64,000 nt of DNA from Dehalococcoidia bacterium (lineage in GTDB: Bacteria > Chloroflexota > Dehalococcoidia > GIF9 > AB-539-J10): the NCBI GenBank assembly GCA_030602785.1, contig JAUVZB010000003.1, forward strand, positions 1 through 64,000, written 5' to 3'. Of the stretch, positions 58,982 through 64,000 are shown one piece after another. The notes beneath the pieces are model-generated. The model was given only the letters and a program-made list of their open reading frames with translations, searched no databases and was not told the origin of the DNA. The translations under genes and the position numbers were made by a program. Position 1 is the stretch's first letter; every line of letters begins with the position of its first letter.

Positions 58982-60505
58982 ATGCGGGCCATTCTCAGCG
59001 TTTCAAACAAGACAGGGGTGACCGATTTCGCACGGGGCCTCCGCGAGATTGATGTCGCACTGTACAGTACGGGCGGCACGAAGAAAGCGATTGCTGAGGC
59101 AGGGGTGGAGGTATCGAGTATCTCGGAGCTCACCGGCTTCCCGGAGATACTTGATGGCCGGGTCAAGACGCTCCACCCGGCGGTGCACGGAGGCATACTC
59201 GCCCGCCGCGACGTGCCAGACCACATGGCGGCCCTGGAGAAGACCGGCATCGCAACAATCGATCTGGTGGTCGTCAACCTCTATCCGTTCCTCGAAACAG
59301 TTACGCGCAGCGGCGTCACGTTGGAGGAAGCCATCGAGAACATCGACATCGGCGGACCCACGATGATTCGTTCCGCCGCAAAGAACTGTGACTCCGTCAT
59401 CATTGTCGTGGACCCCGAGGACTATGGTTGGGTTCTTCAGCAACTGAAAGATGGACAACTGGGCGCCGAGAGCCGTAGGAAGCTTGCCCAGAAGGCATTC
59501 CAACACACTGCGTCCTACGACACCGCCATCGCGCAATACCTCTCCGAAGAGACGTTCCCGGAGCACATGAGCATCGCGCTCGAGAAGGCATACGGTCTGC
59601 GCTACGGGGAGAACCCCCGGCAGCAAGCCTGCTTCTACACTGCTGTGGACGTGAAGGCGCGGGACAAGGGTCTCGGAGCCCTGGTCCCTCTTAGCGGCCC
59701 TGAGGTGTCCTTCAATAACCTGCTCGACTTCGACTCCGCCCTGGCCACCCTTGCGGCGTTCTCACAGCCGACCGTGGCCGTGTTGAAGCACACCAACCCT
59801 TGCGGATTGGCGAGCAGGGAATCCCTGGCGGAATCGTACCGCCTGGCCCTTTCGGGCGACCCTGTTGCGGCATTCGGGGGCGTGGTGGCAAGCAACAGAC
59901 CAATAGACATGGAGACGGCAGAAGAGATAAACAAGATGCATTTCGATGCCGTAATCGCGCCCGATTTCTCGACCGAGGCCATGGCTCTGCTCTCCCAGAA
60001 GAAGAGCCTGCGGCTCGTCAAGGCGCCATTTCCCGAGGCGGAGGACGAACAGCTGGAGTTCCGGCACGTACGAGGTGGCTTTCTCGTCCAGAGCCGGGAC
60101 TTCGTGAGTGAAGAGGAGTTGACGCCGAAGACCGCCTCGAAACGAGCGCCCAGCTCTGCCGAACTCGAAGATCTGCGCTTCGCGTGGAGAGCCGTCAAGG
60201 CAGTCAAATCCAATGCAATAGTACTCGCGAAGGACTCTGTGCTCGTCGGCATGGGAGCAGGCCAGCCGTCCCGTGTCGAGGCGGTAGCCATCGCTCTCAA
60301 GAGAGCAGGGGACAAGGCCTCCGGTGCGGTTCTCGCAAGCGACGCCTTCTTCCCGTTCGCAGATGGCGCCGAACTGGCCCTCGAGGCCGGAGTCACCGCA
60401 ATCATCGAGCCGGGCGGCTCCGTCAGAGACAACGAGGTCGTGGAAACTGTCGACAGCCACGGCGCCACAATGGTCTTCACCGGCATGAGGCACTTCAGAC
60501 ACTGA
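58982..60505 (+). CDS. purH: Bifunctional AICAR transformylase/IMP cyclohydrolase
   Basis: A 507-residue enzyme for the last two steps to IMP. The IMP cyclohydrolase part (about 1-190) begins ILSVSNKTGVTDFARGL and has ELTGFPEILDGRVKTLHPAV. The transformylase part has the Lys-His pair in VAVLKHTNPCGLASRESLAE. GAGGGAGGAAG precedes the ATG. It completes the purF-purM-purH run; purA upstream in the window uses the product. Confidence 0.97.
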   Translation: MRAILSVSNKTGVTDFARGLREIDVALYSTGGTKKAIAEAGVEVSSISELTGFPEILDGRVKTLHPAVHGGILARRDVPDHMAALEKTGIATIDLVVVNLYPFLETVTRSGVTLEEAIENIDIGGPTMIRSAAKNCDSVIIVVDPEDYGWVLQQLKDGQLGAESRRKLAQKAFQHTASYDTAIAQYLSEETFPEHMSIALEKAYGLRYGENPRQQACFYTAVDVKARDKGLGALVPLSGPEVSFNNLLDFDSALATLAAFSQPTVAVLKHTNPCGLASRESLAESYRLALSGDPVAAFGGVVASNRPIDMETAEEINKMHFDAVIAPDFSTEAMALLSQKKSLRLVKAPFPEAEDEQLEFRHVRGGFLVQSRDFVSEEELTPKTASKRAPSSAELEDLRFAWRAVKAVKSNAIVLAKDSVLVGMGAGQPSRVEAVAIALKRAGDKASGAVLASDAFFPFADGAELALEAGVTAIIEPGGSVRDNEVVETVDSHGATMVFTGMRHFRH

Positions 60506-60541
60506 TTCCTGGAACGTCCAACGGAGGCGCAGCGCAGACGC

Positions 60542-62068
60542 ATGGCAAGAGCCGTACTTGCAGTCGACCTACTTAGAGGATTCCTCGAGGAAGGACACCC
60601 TCTGTTCTGCGGTGCCCGTGCGCGCAGAATCATCCCTCACGTTCAGGACATGTTCACAGCTGAGCGTGAGCGCGGCTCGCATATCATCTGTGCCTGCGAC
60701 AGACACACACCAGATGATCCAGAGTTCAAGCAGTTCCCCCCCCACTGCATTGATGGAACTGAAGAGGCCGAAATCGTGCAGGAACTCGCGGATTACCCTG
60801 AGACAACGATAGCAAAGCAGCATTTCAGTGCATTCTCCGGCACCAATCTGGACCAGCTGTTGCAGCAGTTGCACGTAGACACACTGGTTGTGTGTGGCGT
60901 GTGCACGGACATATGCGTGCTGCACACGGTAGCGGACGCCAGGGACCGGGGCTACACAGTGGAGGTCCCCGGCAATTGCGTCGCATCTTTCGATGAGAAG
61001 AACCATGCTTTCGCACTGGGGCACATGGAGAATGTCCTTGGAGTCACTATCACGTCCGAAAGCGTCCGGCCGCCTACGCCAGAGTGGAACATCCCTGACA
61101 GCTGGCTCAAGGGCGACACGGCCGACGTGTACTTCCTCCGTACAGTGGAGATACTGAAGAGAGAGGGCATCAACCCTGTCACAACCATGGAGATATTCCC
61201 ACAGCGTGACGGGATTCTGTGCGGAATCGAAGAAGTGAAGGCATTGCTGAGACACGTGCTGCCCGACAAGGGCGCTGAAGTCTGGGCGCTGGAAGAAGGC
61301 CAGCCGATTGCCAAGAAGGAGGTAGCTCTCCGAATCACCGCACCATACCAGAGTTTCGGCGCATACGAGACATGCTACCTGGGGATTCTCGCTCACTGCA
61401 GCGGGTGGGCAAGTGCTGCGAGAGAGTGCATTCAGGCCGCTAGAGGTATACCGGTACTGAGCTTCGGAGCACGCCACGTGCATCCTTCTACTGTGGCTGT
61501 GATGGAGTACTCTGCAGCCGTCGGCGGATGCAGCGGCTGTGCGACCACTGCGGGAGCCCGTCTCGCAGGCAAGGACCCCGTGGGAACCATCCCTCACGCA
61601 CTCATCATAATCATGGGGTCCACGGCAGCAGCGACCCTGGCATTCGACAGGGCGATGAATCCGGAGTTGCCACGAATCGCGCTCGTTGACACGTTTGAAG
61701 ATGAAGTGCGTGAGAGCGTGGCAGTAGCGAAGGCGATGGAAGGCCGACTCTTCGGAGTAAGACTCGACACACCGTCGGAAAGGGGCAGGGTGACTGCAGA
61801 CCTCGTCAAGGAGGTCAGGGCGTGGCTCGACCTCGAGGGATTCAAGGACATTCGGATTGCCGTGAGCGGAGGACTGGACCCTGACAGAATCCGCTACTTC
61901 CTCGAAGCCGGATCTCCCGTCGACCTCTTTGCCGTTGGAAGCTATGTCAGCGACGCTCGGCCGCTGGACTTCACCGCAGACCTGCATGAAGTCGATGGCA
62001 GACCCATTGCCAAGCGAGGCAGGATGCCCGGCGTCACCCCCAGCCCCAAACTCAGGCGTATCCTCTAG
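60542..62068 (+). CDS. Fused nicotinamidase - nicotinate phosphoribosyltransferase
   Basis: A 508-residue two-domain enzyme. Residues about 1-172 are an isochorismatase-fold nicotinamidase: triad D9 (AVDLLRGF), K92 (IAKQHFSAF) and C125 (GVCTDICV), metal ligands D53, H55 and H68 (CDRHTPD, FPPHCIDG). Residues about 185-508 are a nicotinate phosphoribosyltransferase, opening WLKGDTADVYFLRTVEILKR, with the active-site-type FGARHVHPSTV and the C-terminal IAVSGGLDPDRI and FAVGSYVSD. The two halves catalyse consecutive steps of NAD salvage, nicotinamide to nicotinate to NaMN. It lies 36 bases after purH, perhaps because both need PRPP-linked regulation. Confidence 0.92.
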   Translation: MARAVLAVDLLRGFLEEGHPLFCGARARRIIPHVQDMFTAERERGSHIICACDRHTPDDPEFKQFPPHCIDGTEEAEIVQELADYPETTIAKQHFSAFSGTNLDQLLQQLHVDTLVVCGVCTDICVLHTVADARDRGYTVEVPGNCVASFDEKNHAFALGHMENVLGVTITSESVRPPTPEWNIPDSWLKGDTADVYFLRTVEILKREGINPVTTMEIFPQRDGILCGIEEVKALLRHVLPDKGAEVWALEEGQPIAKKEVALRITAPYQSFGAYETCYLGILAHCSGWASAARECIQAARGIPVLSFGARHVHPSTVAVMEYSAAVGGCSGCATTAGARLAGKDPVGTIPHALIIIMGSTAAATLAFDRAMNPELPRIALVDTFEDEVRESVAVAKAMEGRLFGVRLDTPSERGRVTADLVKEVRAWLDLEGFKDIRIAVSGGLDPDRIRYFLEAGSPVDLFAVGSYVSDARPLDFTADLHEVDGRPIAKRGRMPGVTPSPKLRRIL

Positions 62069-62386
62069 ACACAGTGTGCAACAGCCGACACGAGCGTCCA
62101 CAGACATCGCTGGCTGCCCGACATCGAGCCACCCATCCCACGGGAACCAGCGTCGCTCCAGAGAGAGAATGATGGGTCGCGTCCAGGAGGCAGGACTTCC
62201 CCTTCTTCGGCTTCATGGCAGACATGCTCCGGCGTGGATGCTCCGAGAGCGGCCGGCCTCGCACCACAAATCACTTCAGCCCTCGTACTCGACTTCGGCT
62301 CTGGCAGGATGCTACAGCGCCTGGCCGAGAGGACAATGTCACGCGCAACGGGCGGGAGTCGGCGATTCCTGAGGTAGTGTTGTCAA
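62069..62386 (+). other. Intergenic stretch without recognised gene
   Basis: About 318 bases between the NAD-salvage fusion and the CvpA-like gene. Short open frames exist on both strands but none looks like a protein, and no tRNA, known riboswitch or clear promoter was found. A small hairpin GTCC/GGAC near 62180 is the only structure I noted. Confidence 0.4.
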
Positions 62387-62860
62387 ATGACATGGCTTGA
62401 TGTCGCGGTGACGGTCACCATATGCCTTCTTGCCGCATTCGGGTTCTGGAAGGGCATAGTCAGGGCAATCATCGGCATTGCCGGGTTGCTTGGGGCGATA
62501 CTACTTGCGGGCTCGCTCCATCGGCAGGTGGCTGCAATGCTGTGGCCTTCCGGAGGGACATGGTCTCTGATTGCGGCCTACGCCGTCATACTGATTGCGG
62601 CGCTCATTATGGCAGCGCTTCTCGCAGCGCTGCTGTCGCATCTCATCCATATGACGGCGCTCGGGATAGTCGACCGCATCGTCGGCCTTGCAACGGGAGC
62701 AATCGTCGCCGCCCTTGGATGGGCGCTGCTTCTGGCGCTACTGGTGCCGCTGAGTACCGGTCTCGCAGACCTCGTATCACAGTCACCAGTCGTTCGACTG
62801 CTGCTCGACTGGAGTCTGACGGTCAACTGCCTGCCTGCTGACCCCGGACACGCAATGTAG
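62387..62860 (+). CDS. CvpA-family membrane protein
   Basis: A 157-residue protein with four hydrophobic helices. MTWLDVAVTVTICLLAAFGF with a following WKGIVRAIIGIAG and the central GIVDRIVGLATGAIVAALGW match the CvpA family. The family name comes from colicin V production in E. coli; its molecular role is unresolved and often linked to envelope stress. It converges on the thioredoxin gene. Confidence 0.85.
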   Translation: MTWLDVAVTVTICLLAAFGFWKGIVRAIIGIAGLLGAILLAGSLHRQVAAMLWPSGGTWSLIAAYAVILIAALIMAALLAALLSHLIHMTALGIVDRIVGLATGAIVAALGWALLLALLVPLSTGLADLVSQSPVVRLLLDWSLTVNCLPADPGHAM

Positions 62861-62907
62861 GTCGGGCAGACCGGGGTCGGAGAGGGACAGCCTGCTGCCG
62901 GCAGCCG

Positions 62908-63240
62908 CTACTGCTGCTCGCCGAGCGCAGCGTCCAGTATCTTCTTGAGTTCTTTCTTCGGCTTAAGGCCAACCAATTGCTGCACAGGTTCCCCGTTCTT
63001 GAAGATGAGCATGGTTGGAATTGCAGCAATGCCGTACTTCGCCGCTATCATGCTGTTGTCCTCAACATTGACCTTGGCGAAGCCCACTTTGCCATCGTAT
63101 TCCTTCGCAAGCTCTTCGATTACCGGGGCCGCAGCGAGACAGGGAGCACACCATTGCGCCCAGAAATCTACGAGAACCGGAGTGTCCGACTGCAACACGG
63201 CAGTCTGGAAACTCTCTTCACCGTCTATGGCCTGTACCAT
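62908..63240 (-). CDS. trxA: Thioredoxin
   Basis: A 110-residue thioredoxin. The active site reads DFWAQWCAPCLAAAPVIEEL, so the dipeptide between the cysteines is Ala-Pro rather than the classical Gly-Pro. The cis-proline loop is AIPTMLIFKNGEP. ATG 63240 is preceded by GAGGAGG; a longer frame reaching 63300 lies in the neighbouring gene. The stop of the TatD-family gene is two bases away. Confidence 0.95.
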   Translation of the reverse strand: MVQAIDGEESFQTAVLQSDTPVLVDFWAQWCAPCLAAAPVIEELAKEYDGKVGFAKVNVEDNSMIAAKYGIAAIPTMLIFKNGEPVQQLVGLKPKKELKKILDAALGEQQ

Positions 63241-63241
63241 G

Positions 63242-64000
63242 TCAACTAACCTCCTCGTTATCGGGTGAGACACCCTCGCCAAGCAACCGCCTGGCCCCAC
63301 GCGTCGTATATGTTGCCACCGTGTCCTCGCTCTCGCATTTCAACTCGACAGTTGCGTGCAGGCTTCTCAGAACATCCGCAGGACACGACTGGTATCTCTC
63401 GGCACGGCCGTACCACACTGGAGCATCTGTCTCTAGCAGCAATCGCTCAAGTGGAGCCGCTCGAACGGCTCGCCTGTGCTCCTCGTGGTATTCGGCAGCG
63501 GGAGTCGCAGACACATAGTAGCCAGCATCTATTATACCCCGCAGCACGCCGGCAAGGCCAGTGAACCAGTGAAACACGGCGCTGGACGTTCCCGACTCAA
63601 CAACCAGACGGAGCGCATCGGTCCAGGCATAGCGACTGTGTACAAGGACCGGGCGCTGTCGTCGCCTGGCCAGTGACAGCAGCTCCCCAAGGACCTCTTT
63701 CTGAAATTCTTTCGGAACGTCCGTGACCGTCCTCTTGTGATAGTCAAGACCGATTTCGCCGACCGCATAGGACGTCTCAAGATTGTCCTCAATGAATGCC
63801 AACTCCCGTGAAATGCGTGCCGCATCGAAACCAACGAGATGACAGGGATGAAGTCCGAGGGCCGGATACACGAATCCCCTCCAGCGCTCGGCGATACGAA
63901 GGATATTCTCGTTCGAGGGCATGTCGGTTCCCACGGCGATAACACCGACCACGCCGGCTTCGCGAGCCCGGTCGAGGCAGGAATCGACTTCATCAATCTG
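63242..64000 (-). CDS. TatD-family metal-dependent hydrolase, 5' end outside the window
   Basis: At least 252 residues, truncated at its N-terminus by the window edge: the frame stays open from 63952 to 64000 and encodes IDEVDSCLDRAREAG before GVIAVGTD. The first metal motif (HxH) must lie outside. Inside are SYAVGEIGLDYH, VLVHSRYAW, VFHWFTG and LLLETDAPVWYG, which supply the remaining metal ligands. TatD proteins are nucleases or amidohydrolase-like enzymes; a 3'-5' DNase activity is known for E. coli TatD. It is transcribed ahead of thioredoxin. Confidence 0.88.
   Translation of the reverse strand, partial: QIDEVDSCLDRAREAGVVGVIAVGTDMPSNENILRIAERWRGFVYPALGLHPCHLVGFDAARISRELAFIEDNLETSYAVGEIGLDYHKRTVTDVPKEFQKEVLGELLSLARRRQRPVLVHSRYAWTDALRLVVESGTSSAVFHWFTGLAGVLRGIIDAGYYVSATPAAEYHEEHRRAVRAAPLERLLLETDAPVWYGRAERYQSCPADVLRSLHATVELKCESEDTVATYTTRGARRLLGEGVSPDNEEVS

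Noticed and set aside
60569..62107. A 512-residue minus-strand frame opposite the NAD-salvage fusion
   Set aside because: Mirror of the real gene; high Cys/His/Arg content and no family signature.
62069..62386. Possible riboswitch or cobalamin-type element before the CvpA-like gene
   Set aside because: I looked for the B12 box and other riboswitch signatures on both strands and found no convincing match.

Overview
The window looks like a chromosomal stretch of a fairly GC-rich, probably anaerobic bacterium. The str, S10, spc and alpha ribosomal operons are joined end to end. Other hallmarks are a biotin-dependent sodium-pump decarboxylase set, a 4-hydroxybutyryl-CoA-dehydratase-family cluster, inositol lipid genes, zinc-binding variants of several ribosomal proteins and an S12 with an insertion. 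My best guess is Chloroflexota, class Dehalococcoidia or a relative; this is inferred from gene content, not from a search.

Layout. 0-6 kb: a Nudix hydrolase, a two-gene permease, an RNase-H-like nuclease, an amidohydrolase and a 2',3'-cyclic phosphodiesterase, then a promoter driving zinc ribbon-comF-hpf-ogt. 6-13 kb: dnaE (minus), a Lit-like membrane protein, a crotonase, recA and recX. 12.8-16.3 kb: a complete four-gene decarboxylase pump (a 46-residue gamma/delta subunit, a beta subunit carrying an inserted biotinyl-like domain, a carboxyltransferase and a biotin carrier). 16.4-17.4 kb: tRNA-Ile(GAT) and two small unknown genes. 17.5-36.9 kb (minus): rpsL through rpsI, including a bS22/COX24-like 31-residue gene between rplW and rplB. 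No rpmD (L30) lies between rpsE and rplO, and no tuf follows fusA. 36.9-37.7 kb: an str-operon leader hairpin, a promoter, an IS481-like transposase relic and the nusA leader with an intrinsic terminator. 37.7-41.7 kb: nusA-ylxR-infB-rbfA without rimP in front. 41.7-46.2 kb (minus): two crotonases, an acyl-CoA dehydrogenase and a 4HBD-family enzyme. 46.5-47.7 kb: two convergent cysteine-rich enzymes separated by a bidirectional terminator. 47.8-51.2 kb: inositol-phosphate synthase behind a long leader, a phosphatidylinositol-phosphate-synthase-like enzyme, and purA. 51.2-56.5 kb (minus): rpsO-pnp-dapB-asd-dapA. 56.5-62.1 kb: purF-purM-purH followed by a fused nicotinamidase/nicotinate phosphoribosyltransferase. 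62.4-64 kb: CvpA-like protein, thioredoxin and a TatD-family hydrolase cut by the window end.

How the genes fit together. Most of the window is core information processing (translation, transcription, replication, recombination) plus de novo purine, lysine/peptidoglycan precursor, NAD salvage and inositol lipid synthesis. The accessory metabolism is CoA-thioester chemistry: the decarboxylase would couple acyl-CoA decarboxylation to Na+ export, and the dehydratase/dehydrogenase/crotonase cluster would process C4-type or related acyl-CoAs. I see no defence system, prophage or CRISPR array. The features most worth checking are the biotinyl-like insertion and Asp-to-Glu change in the decarboxylase beta subunit, the NAD-salvage fusion enzyme, the bS22-like gene inside the S10 operon, the str leader hairpin, apparently leaderless dnaE and rpsO, and crotonases missing catalytic glutamates.
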